A stretch of 64,000 bases of DNA from Comamonas avium (GTDB taxonomy: Bacteria; Pseudomonadota; Gammaproteobacteria; Burkholderiales; Burkholderiaceae_C). Each line of letters opens with the position of its first letter. Positions within the stretch are counted from its first letter, which is position 1. Below are positions 18,858 through 27,608 of this stretch, one piece after another. The stretch covers positions 522,316 to 586,315 of the forward strand of contig NZ_JACSQK010000001.1 of the NCBI RefSeq assembly GCF_014836675.1. The letters are read 5' to 3'. Under the pieces are notes generated by a model, which saw only the letters and a program-made list of their open reading frames with translations, was not told the DNA's origin and did not search any database. The translations under genes and the position numbers were made by a program.

Positions 18858-19427
18858 TTAACTGGGTTGCTGCGGGCTGTTGCGCTGGTCCACGATGCTG
18901 GTGAGCAGGTGCAACTGCTCGCGCTGCAGTGCAATCAGCTCGTTCCACTGGTTGTTTTGCAGCTGGTCGATTTTGTCGTGCAGCATCATGATTTCAAGCT
19001 CTGCTTTGAGGTTGACTTCGTAGTCATGTGCACTGTGTGCGCGGTCTTTGTCGGCCTGGCGGTTTTGCGCCATCAAGATGACGGGGGCCTGTATGGCGGC
19101 CAGCATGGACAGCACCAGATTGAGCAAAATAAAGGGGTAGGGGTCAAAAGTGTGACCCTGCCACGCCAGTAGCAGCACGTTGGCGCTGACCCAGAGCAGC
19201 ATGGTGACGACAAACAGGATCACAAACTTCCACGAGCCGCCAAAGCCCGCAACGGCATCAGCGGCGCGCTCGCCAAAGGTGCTTTGCGCGCGGTCCAGAT
19301 CCTGGATGATGTTGCGCGAAATATGTCGGCGGTGGGTGATGTGCTCTACCACCTTGCGGGCGCGGACATCAAGTTGATTCAGTGAATCGGTAGGCTGGGC
19401 AGAAGGCGCAGTGTCTTTGCTGTGCAT
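18858..19427 (-). CDS. DUF1003 membrane protein
   Basis: A 189-residue protein with two close hydrophobic helices (WKFVILFVVTMLLWVSANVL and PFILLNLVLSMLAAIQAPVI). They are followed by the family signature QNRQADKDRAHSAHDYEVN and a C-terminal amphipathic helix rich in Gln and Leu. DUF1003 proteins are conserved and uncharacterised. The ATG at 19427 has AGGACG just upstream; a longer frame to 19511 is less likely. Confidence 0.85.
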   Translation of the reverse strand: MHSKDTAPSAQPTDSLNQLDVRARKVVEHITHRRHISRNIIQDLDRAQSTFGERAADAVAGFGGSWKFVILFVVTMLLWVSANVLLLAWQGHTFDPYPFILLNLVLSMLAAIQAPVILMAQNRQADKDRAHSAHDYEVNLKAELEIMMLHDKIDQLQNNQWNELIALQREQLHLLTSIVDQRNSPQQPS

Positions 19428-19536
19428 GAAGATTCGTCCTAGGTGCGCGGTGGCTGAAAAGGTGCCCGGCTTGTGCGTGCAGTGCAGCGAGGGCGGGCGG
19501 GCACAGCGCACATGCTAGAGCCGGGCTGGTGATAGA

Positions 19537-20610
19537 TCAATCGTCATCCATCAAATGGGCGGCCTGGTTGTGAATGACAGATTCCGCCCGAAAGTAGCCC
19601 AGCACCGTGGCCACGCTCTGGTGGCCAGTGAGTGCCATGGTTTCAGCCAGCGGCACATTGCGTTTGCCCGCTTCGGTCACAAAACCAGAGCGCAGCGAGT
19701 GCGCAGAAAAATCACCTTCTACCCCGGCCAGCGCGCAGCGCTCTTTGACGATGGTGCGCACAGCAGGCGCTTGCAGCGGCTCTCCCAGATGGCCGCCCTT
19801 GCGAATGCGCCTGAAGATGGCTCCTTCAGTAATACCGCTGGCAGCCAGCCATGCACTCAAAGCCTTGCCCGCTGCGCCCAGCACGGGTTTGGTGTTTTCA
19901 GGCAAATCTGCGCCAGTCTGGTTGGTTTTGGAGACGGCCAGCTCGTACAGAAACTGCTCGGGGCCAATGCGCCGGAGAAACTGCATGTCGGCGTTGCTCA
20001 CTTCTGAGCGGCGGCGGCCACCGCTGCTCCATGCAAACAAGAGCAATGCGCGGTCGCGCTGACCGCGCAGGCTGTCGTCACAGGTGGCCAGCAGTTGCTG
20101 CAGTACATCTTTGGTAATGGCCGCTTTCTTTTGCGTGCGCTCGCCACGCTTGGCGTAGGCCTTGCGCGTGCGCGAGAGCAGCTCGCGCACTTTTTCATCG
20201 TGGCAAGGGTTGGCCAAGCCACGGTTTTGGTGTGCTTTGCTCATCACCGCAATGCGGTGCACCAGCGTGTTGTGGCTGGGAGCACCCAGCCTGGCTTTGC
20301 AGCCAGATTGCACCAGCGCAGCATCAATCGACGGTGGCAACTCGCAGCGCAGCCCATAGGGCGTGCTGCGCTGGGCGTGGTCGGCAATGAACAGCAGCAC
20401 GGTATCTACCGGCAAGGGCAGGGCAATGGCTTTTGCCATGCGGAACTGGTGCCAGCCAGCCCAGTAGCGCATGGCACTTTGGTAGCTGCGCACCGTGTTT
20501 TCGGCTTCACCTTCTCTGAGAAGCTCGCGCAGGGCATTGAGCGTGCTGTGGCTCAGCTGCGTGAGTGTTTTTTCAGCAGATTGCGTAGCCAGTGCATTTT
20601 CATCCAGCAT
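19537..20610 (-). CDS. Tyrosine-type site-specific recombinase/integrase
   Basis: A 357-residue recombinase. It has an N-terminal SAM-like core-binding domain (residues about 20-150) and a catalytic domain with all key residues: Arg in GGRRRSEV (about 199-201), H304-x-x-R307 in HSLRSG, His330 in LTGHQS and the nucleophile Tyr339 in VLGYF. It is divergent from a KfrA-like gene across an AT-rich 113-base spacer. No attachment repeats are visible nearby, so it may be a resident chromosomal recombinase rather than the integrase of the elements further right. Confidence 0.9.
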   Translation of the reverse strand: MLDENALATQSAEKTLTQLSHSTLNALRELLREGEAENTVRSYQSAMRYWAGWHQFRMAKAIALPLPVDTVLLFIADHAQRSTPYGLRCELPPSIDAALVQSGCKARLGAPSHNTLVHRIAVMSKAHQNRGLANPCHDEKVRELLSRTRKAYAKRGERTQKKAAITKDVLQQLLATCDDSLRGQRDRALLLFAWSSGGRRRSEVSNADMQFLRRIGPEQFLYELAVSKTNQTGADLPENTKPVLGAAGKALSAWLAASGITEGAIFRRIRKGGHLGEPLQAPAVRTIVKERCALAGVEGDFSAHSLRSGFVTEAGKRNVPLAETMALTGHQSVATVLGYFRAESVIHNQAAHLMDDD

Positions 20611-20723
20611 ATGTTGTATTTTTTCTATGTTACGTATTAAATACTACATGCTATGTATGTTGTTATATAATAATATTTAACAACTCGCGATAACAATCTC
20701 TTATCGATGGTAATCTAATTCCT
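20611..20723. promoter_or_regulatory. AT-rich divergent promoter/operator region
   Basis: This 113-base spacer between the divergent recombinase and KfrA-like genes is far richer in A+T than either gene. It contains an inverted repeat CGATAA / TTATCG (20687-20705). It is a plausible operator for the adjacent DNA-binding protein. Confidence 0.5.
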
Positions 20724-21716
20724 ATGCAATCCATAGCAACCAAAACGCCGCGTGGCATTCAAGAAGCCGATGTCTGGGCCGCCGCCGACGCGCTGCTGGC
20801 CGAAGGGCAGAAACCCACCATCGAAAAAGTGCGCATGCACATGGGCAGAGGCTCGCCCAACACCGTGGCTCCCATGCTGGACGCCTGGTTCAGCACTTTG
20901 GGCTCGCGCCTGGGCTTGAACCAGCAAACGCAGACACTGCGCAACTCGGTGCCCGATGAGGTGCTGGAGGCTGCGCAGTCTTTATGGGGCAGCGCGCTGC
21001 AGCATGCGCAAGAAGCGGCAGAGCAATCGCTTCAAGAGCGCGAGCAGGCGGCTGCCGCTGCCCAAGCCAGACTGGAGTTGCTGCAGGCCAAACTGCAGCA
21101 AAGAGAAGAGGGCTTGCTACAGCAAAAAAGTGCGATGGATGCCGCGCTGGCGCTGGCGCACGCGCAGCGAGAAGATTTGTCGCGCCGCCTCGATGAGATG
21201 CAGCAGCAGCTGACTGAGCGCGACCAAGGGCTGGAGAAACTGCGCCAGGAGAGCCAGGAGCAGCGCAAAGCCCAAGAAGCTTTGCGCGATCAGCACTCCC
21301 GCGAGCTGGATGCCGCCATGCAGGAGCGCCAGCGTCTGGCAGAACAATTTGCAGGCAATGAACGTCGCATGCTGGCCGACCTGGACCGCAGCCGCCAAGA
21401 AACGGAAAAAGCCAAAAAGCTGCAAATTGATGCAGAACGCAGTGCCGCAGCCCGCTACGAAGACCTGCACGCACGTTATCTGCACAGCGAAGAAGAACTG
21501 CTGGGCGCTCGCGCAGGCCAGCTGAATCTGCAGCAAGCGCTGGACGTGGCCAACGAGCGTGTGGCCGAGATGAAAAAGTTACTGGAGCTGAAGACGCAAG
21601 CTGCAAGCGGGCAGACGGTCACCGTTCAGGAGCTGCCTGCAGACAAGCTGCGCACCAGCCGGTCATTGCAGCGCCGTGCTTTGTCTCAGCGCTCCCTGCG
21701 CATGCCCCGGAAATAA
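20724..21716 (+). CDS. KfrA-like DNA-binding coiled-coil protein
   Basis: A 330-residue protein. The N-terminal 60 residues match the KfrA_N-type helix-turn-helix (VWAAADALLAEGQKPTIEKV, then MGRGSPNTVAPMLDAWF). The rest is a very long Glu/Gln/Arg-rich coiled coil (about 75-290). KfrA proteins bind their own promoter and influence plasmid maintenance; chromosomal relatives beside integrase genes are common in Burkholderiales. The basic C-terminus (SLQRRALSQRSLRMPRK) may contact nucleic acid. Confidence 0.8.
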   Translation: MQSIATKTPRGIQEADVWAAADALLAEGQKPTIEKVRMHMGRGSPNTVAPMLDAWFSTLGSRLGLNQQTQTLRNSVPDEVLEAAQSLWGSALQHAQEAAEQSLQEREQAAAAAQARLELLQAKLQQREEGLLQQKSAMDAALALAHAQREDLSRRLDEMQQQLTERDQGLEKLRQESQEQRKAQEALRDQHSRELDAAMQERQRLAEQFAGNERRMLADLDRSRQETEKAKKLQIDAERSAAARYEDLHARYLHSEEELLGARAGQLNLQQALDVANERVAEMKKLLELKTQAASGQTVTVQELPADKLRTSRSLQRRALSQRSLRMPRK

Positions 21717-21851
21717 AACACCCCTTCAATGCCTTGACTGATCGGTGTTGCCAGAGCATTACGGCCAGCACAGCTGGGTTTGCCTGTTTAAATAAAGTAG
21801 GCAAACCTGCTGCAGAAGGCTTTGCGTTGCCGTGCAATGAAAACTTCAAGC

Positions 21852-23165
21852 CTAGCCATGGCGCAAACAGAAGTGCGAAGGGCGGGGCACCACCCGTGTA
21901 TCGGCTTCGCGCTGCAGCGATCTTGCAAAACTGGCCAGACTGGCAGTGCGCAGGGGCATGAAGGGAACCATGTGTCGTTCACACAAACGCTTGAGATTGG
22001 TGACGGAGTCATGGTCCACACAATCGACCGGAAAAACCACCAGGTGCGCACGCGGCAGCAGTGCGGTCAAAAGAGCTTTGCGCGTTTCTAAGCCTCCGTC
22101 ATGGTGAAGAAACTCACCGCCACGCTGCTGCACAAAGTCTCGAATTGAAGGCGTAGAGCTTGGTCGGCCTCCCACGTAAAGAATGGTGCGGTCCTGTAGT
22201 GTCTTTTGCTGCGACCTGAGAGCTCCATCTTGTGCGGCATTGGCGCTTAAGCGTTGCAGCTCGTGTTCTGCGGCATGCAGCTCTTCGGCCAGATCGTTCA
22301 TGTGCAGCTCAACCTTTGCGGCATGCTCTTGCAGTCGCTGCACCTCTTGCCAGGCTTTTTCAGCAGCCCGTTCAGCTTTTTCCCGGCGGGTGGTATGCAA
22401 GGCAACCAGCTCGGAGGCAGAAGCTTCAGATCCACGGCTTGCTGTAGTTTCTTGCATCTGGCTCACACGCGCCTCCAGATGAAGGATACGCGCTTGCTCC
22501 TGTGTGAGCACCTGGTCTCTTTCGCGCAGCACTTCTTCATGCCTGGCCTGCCTGCGCTCAAGGCGCTCGCGCAGCGAGGAGTTTTCTTTCTCCAAGGCCA
22601 CAAAGCGCTTGAGATCATCTCTATTGGCTGATGCCATCAGGTGAGAGAGCATATGTACCTCACCATACGCCAGTTGCAGCAGCGTTGAAGTCACCGCTTT
22701 GTGCGTCAGAAGCGCCCAATAGCCCCCAGCGATGTCGCCATGACTCCACGCTGCACGCCAGGCTGTTTCAAGTGCGCGCTCATCTTTCGCGGCCGAGAAC
22801 TGCTTGAGTGCACCGGCGTGTTTTTGATCCAGCGCTTTTTGAATGGCTTTGCTTGCATCTCCACGCTCCATGGCCATATGGACTGCCAGATGGTGAACAT
22901 CAAGATCGCTCATCTGCTCGGTTGCACCGTGGCGAAGCATTAATTTACGCAGATCGTTGGGGTGCAGGCACGTTCCAATCACAGAGCAATGCAAGTGCGG
23001 GTCTAGCTGATGCAGCTTGGTGCGCGTCTGAGGCGTGTGCTCCGTCAGAGTATGGCCGCTGCTGTCACAGCAAAGTTCCAAGTCAAAGCCCAGCGCTCCT
23101 GCAGATGTCGCAGCTTGCAGCGTTGCCAAACCACTTGCATTAAGTCTGAAAGGAGGGGCGGACAT
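21852..23165 (-). CDS. DUF2325 domain protein with central coiled coil
   Basis: This 437-residue protein has three parts. An N-terminal His/Cys-containing region (DPHLHCSVIGTCLHPNDLR and HHLAVHMAMERGD) is followed by a long central coiled coil at about 195-325. The C-terminal DUF2325 domain contains ILYVGGRPSSTPSIRDF, HHDGGLE and VFPVDCVDHD. The biochemical role is unknown. It is divergent from a ModE-like regulator, an arrangement that hints at a molybdate- or redox-linked context, though this is inference. Confidence 0.85.
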   Translation of the reverse strand: MSAPPFRLNASGLATLQAATSAGALGFDLELCCDSSGHTLTEHTPQTRTKLHQLDPHLHCSVIGTCLHPNDLRKLMLRHGATEQMSDLDVHHLAVHMAMERGDASKAIQKALDQKHAGALKQFSAAKDERALETAWRAAWSHGDIAGGYWALLTHKAVTSTLLQLAYGEVHMLSHLMASANRDDLKRFVALEKENSSLRERLERRQARHEEVLRERDQVLTQEQARILHLEARVSQMQETTASRGSEASASELVALHTTRREKAERAAEKAWQEVQRLQEHAAKVELHMNDLAEELHAAEHELQRLSANAAQDGALRSQQKTLQDRTILYVGGRPSSTPSIRDFVQQRGGEFLHHDGGLETRKALLTALLPRAHLVVFPVDCVDHDSVTNLKRLCERHMVPFMPLRTASLASFARSLQREADTRVVPRPSHFCLRHG

Positions 23166-23296
23166 GTGGATCCTTGCACTGATAAATGGACAAGCGAAAT
23201 ATACACAGGAATATAACGAAAGTCACCGCGCAATCTGAAATGCACCAAAGAACGCTTAAAGTGAAGCTTTGAACGCATCCAAATGACACAACAGAT

Positions 23297-23725
23297 ATGC
23301 CCGAACCCACAGCGGTGAACGCAAGCGCCCCTGCGCAAAGCTCCCCTACAGATGCCTTACCGGACAGCCACGACAGTGCACCGGTAAAGCTGCGTTTCAG
23401 AACGCGCGTACTCAAGGGTGATTCCATCCCCGTGGGCCCGGGGAAAATCGCACTGCTGCTGGCAGTGGACGAATGCCGCTCAATCAGCGCAGCAGCCAAG
23501 TTGCAGGGAATGTCTTACCGCCGGGCATGGCTGCTGATTGATGAAATGAACAGAACGCTGAAAGCGCCTGTCATTTCCACGGCCAAGGGCGGTGCCAACG
23601 GAGGCGGCTCCATCCTCACAGACTTCGGGCAGGAGCTGGTTGATCTCTATACCAACATCGACAAGCGCGCATATGAAGCATGCAAGACGGATATTCAGCG
23701 CCTGCTGTCAATGGTGATGCCGTAA
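23297..23725 (+). CDS. ModE-like winged-helix transcription regulator
   Basis: This 142-residue protein has a low-complexity N-terminus (about 35 residues) and then a ModE/LysR-type winged helix: PGKIALLLAVDECRSISAAA, KLQGMSYRRAWLLIDEMNR, and the wing GGANGGGSILTDFGQEL. It lacks the C-terminal molybdate-binding TOBE domains of full ModE (about 260 residues), so any metal response would need a partner. It faces away from the DUF2325 gene with 131 bases between them. Confidence 0.85.
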   Translation: MPEPTAVNASAPAQSSPTDALPDSHDSAPVKLRFRTRVLKGDSIPVGPGKIALLLAVDECRSISAAAKLQGMSYRRAWLLIDEMNRTLKAPVISTAKGGANGGGSILTDFGQELVDLYTNIDKRAYEACKTDIQRLLSMVMP

Positions 23726-23940
23726 GTCTTTTGCCCCAGCCGACAAGGTTAAGGCGCAAGCTACCATCTTCTGAAAGCAATCGACCCAGCATGCGCTGAA
23801 GGTGTGTTGAAGCATGCCCAGGCCAGACTTGTGGCATATAAGTGCCAATGCCAGATCATGGCAGCCAGCTCCTGGCATGTGCATTGCGTGAAACTGCTGC
23901 TGTTTGGCGATCTCCTATGATGACTAAAAAAGGAGAGGGC

Positions 23941-24363
23941 ATGTACAGGCGTAAAGAAGTTCAAAGTGAATGGGGCTTTATTGGCGATGTGCTGAAAATT
24001 GCGCTGGGCGTGTTTATTGGAAGCATGGCCGCAGTTTTTACATACGAGGGCGTACTGGTTTGGCGCGCTGAGCAAGCTTCGCGGCAAGTGATGAAAGAGT
24101 TCAAAGCACTGGAAGAAAAGCAAAAACTGGCGCAGCAACAGCGTTTGCAGCAAGAAAAAGAACAAAAACAAAGACAGCACAGGCAACAAGAGGAAAGAGA
24201 ACATCAGCGCCAGCAGCAGATGTTAGCAGCAAGAAAAAAAGAGCAGGCTTGGTCAAATTTCTTTCAACCCAGCTACACCTGCAGAGTTGATCCATCGCGG
24301 GGCGACTGTGCAGACATGCACATCAGGGCTAGAACAGCCTTTGAGGCCCAGTACCGTGAATGA
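23941..24363 (+). CDS. Single-span membrane protein with Gln/Glu-rich coiled coil
   Basis: This 140-residue protein is not recognised as a named family. One membrane helix lies near the N-terminus (FIGDVLKIALGVFIGSMAAV), then comes a highly charged Q/E/K/R coiled coil (about residues 45-105) and a C-terminal cysteine-containing tail (SYTCRVDPSRGDCADMH). The start at 23941 is chosen for the AAGGAG eight bases upstream; a longer frame reaches 23842. It is the last chromosomal-looking gene before the phage attachment site. Confidence 0.6.
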   Translation: MYRRKEVQSEWGFIGDVLKIALGVFIGSMAAVFTYEGVLVWRAEQASRQVMKEFKALEEKQKLAQQQRLQQEKEQKQRQHRQQEEREHQRQQQMLAARKKEQAWSNFFQPSYTCRVDPSRGDCADMHIRARTAFEAQYRE

Positions 24364-24553
24364 CTCTCGCATGGATCGTCGTTGAGCTCGATGTTTCCCT
24401 GCATGGGTAAAGGTGCAGGATATGCACGGGTCCAAGCGCTTGCAAAATGCTCAGGCTTGGCTACCGCGGTCAAAGCCGTTTCGACCATGCGAAGCACAAT
24501 GCTGGGCTAGCTAGATAGGCTGCGAATTTGCTCATAAATGCACTACGCTAACC

Positions 24554-24581
24554 ACTTAACATAATATACATTGTATCTCTT
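24554..24581 (-). repeat. dif site / left phage attachment site
   Basis: On the minus strand the site reads GAGATACAA-TGTATA-TTATGTTAA. The XerD arm TTATGTTAA and the central TGTATA are identical to canonical proteobacterial dif; the XerC arm differs slightly, as in phage-modified dif sites. It overlaps the stop codon of the phage repressor gene. Confidence 0.85.
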
Positions 24582-24900
24582 GGCCATTAGCTGATTTCAG
24601 GGGGGTCGAACCACTTGCGTTTAAGCATTGCAGGCCCTGAATCTCTTTTCCCAATGCTTCATTCAACACAGAACCTTTCTGTGTTCCTTCATGCTCTTTC
24701 AGCGTTGCTGCTGCTAGCACATTCAGAGCACTATATCCCGCCAGATAAGCGATTGCGGCTAAATCTGCTGGCTGGCATTTATCGTTTCCATTTTTCCAGT
24801 TCGTAATCTGAGCTCGGTGAACACCAAGCTCACGAGCTAGAGCTGCTTGTGAACCCTGCTTCTCCGCAGCTTTTGCAATAAGTAGTTCTACTAACGTCAT
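24556..24900 (-). CDS. Phage Cro/CI-type repressor, helix-turn-helix
   Basis: A 114-residue protein with an N-terminal helix-turn-helix (GSQAALARELGVHRAQITNW, then KNGNDKCQPADLAAIAYLAG) of the YdaS/XRE type. An Ala-rich helix and a polar tail follow. The start at 24900 faces the phage early operon 58 bases away, the usual place for a lysogeny repressor. The stop codon lies inside the dif site, so the 3' end of the gene is set by the integration junction. Confidence 0.75.
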   Translation of the reverse strand: MTLVELLIAKAAEKQGSQAALARELGVHRAQITNWKNGNDKCQPADLAAIAYLAGYSALNVLAAATLKEHEGTQKGSVLNEALGKEIQGLQCLNASGSTPLKSANGQEIQCILC

Positions 24901-24958
24901 TTGGTAAGCCTTATTCTTTACATTTGCAGGCGTTGTAAGCCATTTCCAAACACCTGCA
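24901..24958. promoter_or_regulatory. Divergent phage promoter with operator-like repeats
   Basis: The spacer between repressor and early genes contains two direct GTAAGCC copies (24904 and 24935, 31 bases apart, about three helical turns). It also has an inverted pair TTGCAGG (24924) / CCTGCAA (24953). These are plausible repressor sites. Confidence 0.5.
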
Positions 24959-25372
24959 ATGACGCAATTCTCCACCACACCAGAAACTAAAGCACAAGAC
25001 AAGGCCGCTTGTCTGAGCTGCGGTGCTTCTACGCCGAATTACCCGCGTTTGTGTGATTTTTGCGTTTCTGATGCATTAGGTGAAGTCTCTTCTTCTGCTA
25101 TCAATTTTGGTGACGACGTAAAAACAGCACCCACCTCGTTAGCTGTCCCCGTTGGTAACACGGGGACAACTTCTACAGGGCACTTTCTCACTCTCGCCCC
25201 TGTCATGTCTTTTCAGGCCATGCATTTGCAAAAGCTGCGTGTCATGCAGCAAGTATGTGTACGCAGATATGGCAAAAAACACGCTCATTCACTTTCTCTA
25301 GAAGCCTCCTTACGACTTGAAGCTTCGTATCTTCTGACTACAGAGCCTTTCTATTTCTGGGACAAACCATGA
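24959..25372 (+). CDS. Inovirus early protein with zinc-ribbon-like cysteines
   Basis: A 137-residue protein not assigned to a family. The N-terminus has CLSCGAS...RLCDFC, two CxxC knuckles that could bind zinc. The remainder is Ser/Thr-rich, then a basic helical stretch (LQKLRVMQQVCVRRYGKK). It overlaps the replication gene by four bases (ATGA), so translation is coupled. A role in replication or regulation is inferred from position only. Confidence 0.65.
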   Translation: MTQFSTTPETKAQDKAACLSCGASTPNYPRLCDFCVSDALGEVSSSAINFGDDVKTAPTSLAVPVGNTGTTSTGHFLTLAPVMSFQAMHLQKLRVMQQVCVRRYGKKHAHSLSLEASLRLEASYLLTTEPFYFWDKP

Positions 25373-26583
25373 CCAAGCAATCAACCTTGGTCTTAGAAGG
25401 CCGCGAAATCAAAGTGCGACTGATGGCTGAGCGCGCAGTGCGAGGCTCATTCGTCCACGTTGATTGGCTCCGCGTAACTTTCCAGCTCCGCAAATGCCCA
25501 GCTCCCTCGGTCGATGTGCTTTTCCCCAAGCATATCCAAGACCCAACTGATCTCTACTTCGGCTCTGGCCAGCGCTCAGACCTTGAAAAGGTCGTGCACC
25601 CCCACCTCAACGAACTCACACAGGATGAACTGTTTGCTGCAGATCGTGCCTACGAGCTGGGAAAACAGGTCGCCCAAACCCTTGGCCAAGATTTCGCCAT
25701 TGATTCGCAATTGCTTCCCGGTAAAGACTTCTACAAATATCGCTATTCCCTCTCCCGTAAAGGCTATCCCATCGGCTGGGTTGGTTTCCTCTCTGCCGCC
25801 AATGGCAAATATAGAAAAAGCCAAGACAAAACAGTTCATCTGAACCTTGAGGGCATGGGTTGCACCTTCGCCCAGCACGGCTGGCGCGAACTAATGGCCG
25901 ACTTTATTGACGAACACGGGGGACTCATTACCCGTGCTGACTTGGCCTTGGACTTTTTCGATGGTCTGAAGGGTGGATTTGACCGCGTTAAATCTGACTT
26001 TCTGAGCGGCGCAATGGACTGCCATGGCCGTCGCCCTGCTGGTCGCGCAAACGAAGATTTGAACGCCAAAAGCAAGGGCTCGTCTTTCTACATCGGCACA
26101 CGCGAAAGCGGCAAGCTCACCAACGCTTACGAAAAAGGCAAGCAGCTTTTTGGCTGCGAAGACGATTCGAACTGGTGGCGTGTGGAACTCCGCTACGGCA
26201 ACCAAAAACGGGTCTTGCCCTCTGACCTCCTCCGCCGTCCGCAGGACTTCTTCGCTGGTGCTTCTGACTGGCATGCCTGCATCTTGGCTGAGCATGGTGC
26301 GCAGTACCAAGCCCAGCCCATCAAATGCACGGAACGCCTACAGCAGCAATCCATTGATGCTGAGGTTTCCCGCTCTGTGCGCTGGTTCATGGAAACAGCC
26401 GCTCCCATTGCCCTTCTGGTTTTGAAACACCTTCCCATGAGGGTGTTGGATGAGCTTTTTGACGAAGGCAAAAAACTCCCTACTCGCTTGCGCAAATTTG
26501 ACCACGACGAAGTTGGGGCCACGTTTGCCAATTGCTTCCATTCTGTCACCGGCAAAGGGCAAGCCGGAATGCTGACTGCCTAA
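25369..26583 (+). CDS. Phage replication initiation protein (Rep_trans-type, RstA/pII analogue)
   Basis: A 404-residue protein of the replication-initiation-factor family used by CTX-like and Xanthomonas filamentous phages for rolling-circle replication. The diagnostic segment GGLITRADLALDFFDG lies at about residues 184-199. SSFYIGTRESGKLTNAYEKG and the downstream WWRVELRYG are also typical. It would nick the plus-strand origin, probably within the hairpin-rich region at 31,300-31,770. It lies directly upstream of the ssDNA-binding protein, as in related phages. Confidence 0.85.
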   Translation: MTKQSTLVLEGREIKVRLMAERAVRGSFVHVDWLRVTFQLRKCPAPSVDVLFPKHIQDPTDLYFGSGQRSDLEKVVHPHLNELTQDELFAADRAYELGKQVAQTLGQDFAIDSQLLPGKDFYKYRYSLSRKGYPIGWVGFLSAANGKYRKSQDKTVHLNLEGMGCTFAQHGWRELMADFIDEHGGLITRADLALDFFDGLKGGFDRVKSDFLSGAMDCHGRRPAGRANEDLNAKSKGSSFYIGTRESGKLTNAYEKGKQLFGCEDDSNWWRVELRYGNQKRVLPSDLLRRPQDFFAGASDWHACILAEHGAQYQAQPIKCTERLQQQSIDAEVSRSVRWFMETAAPIALLVLKHLPMRVLDELFDEGKKLPTRLRKFDHDEVGATFANCFHSVTGKGQAGMLTA

Positions 26584-26601
26584 GCCCATCAAGGAAATCA
26601 C

Positions 26602-26928
26602 ATGCGTTTTACAGCTCCTGCCGTTCTGATCGGTATCCAGTCTTCCAAAGGTGAATTCGAAACCGCGAGCGGTGCAGCTCGTGCGTTTGACTCCACCACT
26701 TTCCATCTGGCAGTTGACCTGGGCGAGAAATCGACCGGGGAAACCATCGGCCAAGTGACCCGCCCTTTCAAGCTCGGAACCTCGACCGAGTTCGCAAAGT
26801 GGAAAAACATGAAGGACAAATGGCCTGTAGGTGGCATTCAGGTGGAAGCCACTTTCGACATGGTCGCAGGTGCCGAGAACAGCTCCAAGCTGACCCTCGT
26901 AGACATTCGTCCGCAGGCGAAGGGCTAA
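26602..26928 (+). CDS. Inovirus ssDNA-binding protein, DUF1293 type (pV analogue)
   Basis: A 108-residue protein. MRFTAPAVLIGIQSSKGEF at the N-terminus and KWKNMKDKWPVGG... near the end are typical of the DUF1293 family found after Rep in Neisseria and Ralstonia inoviruses. By position and size it should coat the single-stranded phage genome before packaging. An AAGGAA ribosome site precedes the ATG. Confidence 0.8.
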   Translation: MRFTAPAVLIGIQSSKGEFETASGAARAFDSTTFHLAVDLGEKSTGETIGQVTRPFKLGTSTEFAKWKNMKDKWPVGGIQVEATFDMVAGAENSSKLTLVDIRPQAKG

Positions 26929-26931
26929 CCC

Positions 26932-27123
26932 ATGGCCTACGTGATCCAGTCGGTATTTACAGGTGCCTTTTTGGCTCCTGACCCTGACGACGGCCAGCCG
27001 CGCTGGGTCATGTTGCTTAAAGACGCATGCGCTATTCCTGACGCTGAAACCGCCGCAGAAATGATCGCCGACCACGTGGATCCATTTCACAAAGCCCAGG
27101 TCGTAGACCTCTCGGAGATTTAG
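26932..27123 (+). CDS. Small inovirus protein, unknown
   Basis: A 63-residue acidic protein with no recognised family. It starts three bases after the ssDNA-binding gene stop and lies in the same tight operon. The segment PETAAEMIADHVDPF-like acidic helix ends the protein. No membrane helix is present. Confidence 0.65.
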   Translation: MAYVIQSVFTGAFLAPDPDDGQPRWVMLLKDACAIPDAETAAEMIADHVDPFHKAQVVDLSEI

Positions 27124-27125
27124 CC

Positions 27126-27224
27126 ATGCCTTTACCTCTCGGAATTCTCATGGCGGTCATTGCTGCTTATGCAATTTTTACCGGCGACTTTGTCCCTGTC
27201 CCTGCTATTGGGAGGTACCCATGA
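27126..27224 (+). CDS. 32-residue hydrophobic phage protein (pVII/pIX-like candidate)
   Basis: A tiny gene: MPLPLGILMAVIAAYAIFTG then DFVPVPAIGRYP. It is one membrane helix, the size of filamentous-phage minor tip proteins pVII/pIX. It starts right after the previous stop and overlaps the next ATG (ATGA). The assignment to the virion tip is by size and position. Confidence 0.6.
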   Translation: MPLPLGILMAVIAAYAIFTGDFVPVPAIGRYP

Positions 27225-27511
27225 TCATCGAATCCCTGACCCCTGATCAGCTCGTGCACTTCACTGAGCTACTGCTTTTGGCATCGTTCATGGGTGCCTT
27301 TGCGGGTGCGAACCTTGGTGGTTTTTTTGACCTTCTCTACCGCCTCTTTGGCTGGGGTTCGTCCAAGCTTTTCGGCCCCGAAAAGTCTGAGCTGGAAACC
27401 ATCGCGGATCTGCAGTTTCAGCGGCGTGTGTTGCTCATACGTGCGCGTACTGCGGGTCGTGAACTGCGCAAGCATCGTCTGCGCCAAACACTCGGCCGTC
27501 ATGCCCACTAA
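27221..27511 (+). CDS. Small membrane protein in phage structural module
   Basis: A 96-residue protein with a hydrophobic segment at about residues 17-42 (LLLLASFMGAFAGANLGGFF). A strongly basic C-terminal half follows (RRVLLIRARTAGRELRKHRL). No family is recognised. It is translationally coupled to the 32-residue gene and precedes the major coat gene, so it is probably a minor virion or assembly protein. Confidence 0.6.
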   Translation: MIIESLTPDQLVHFTELLLLASFMGAFAGANLGGFFDLLYRLFGWGSSKLFGPEKSELETIADLQFQRRVLLIRARTAGRELRKHRLRQTLGRHAH

Positions 27512-27608
27512 CAAGGTAATTCCGTGTTCTCAAGCGGGCGCTAACCCCATCCCATGCGCTGATGCCTCTAGGCGTGTGGGTTCAAACCTGAGGCGTGAAA
27601 GAAGTTCT

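Noticed and set aside
24273..24497. Minus-strand frame of 74 codons overlapping the coiled-coil membrane protein
   Set aside because: No family resemblance, and it conflicts with a plus-strand gene that has a clear ribosome site.
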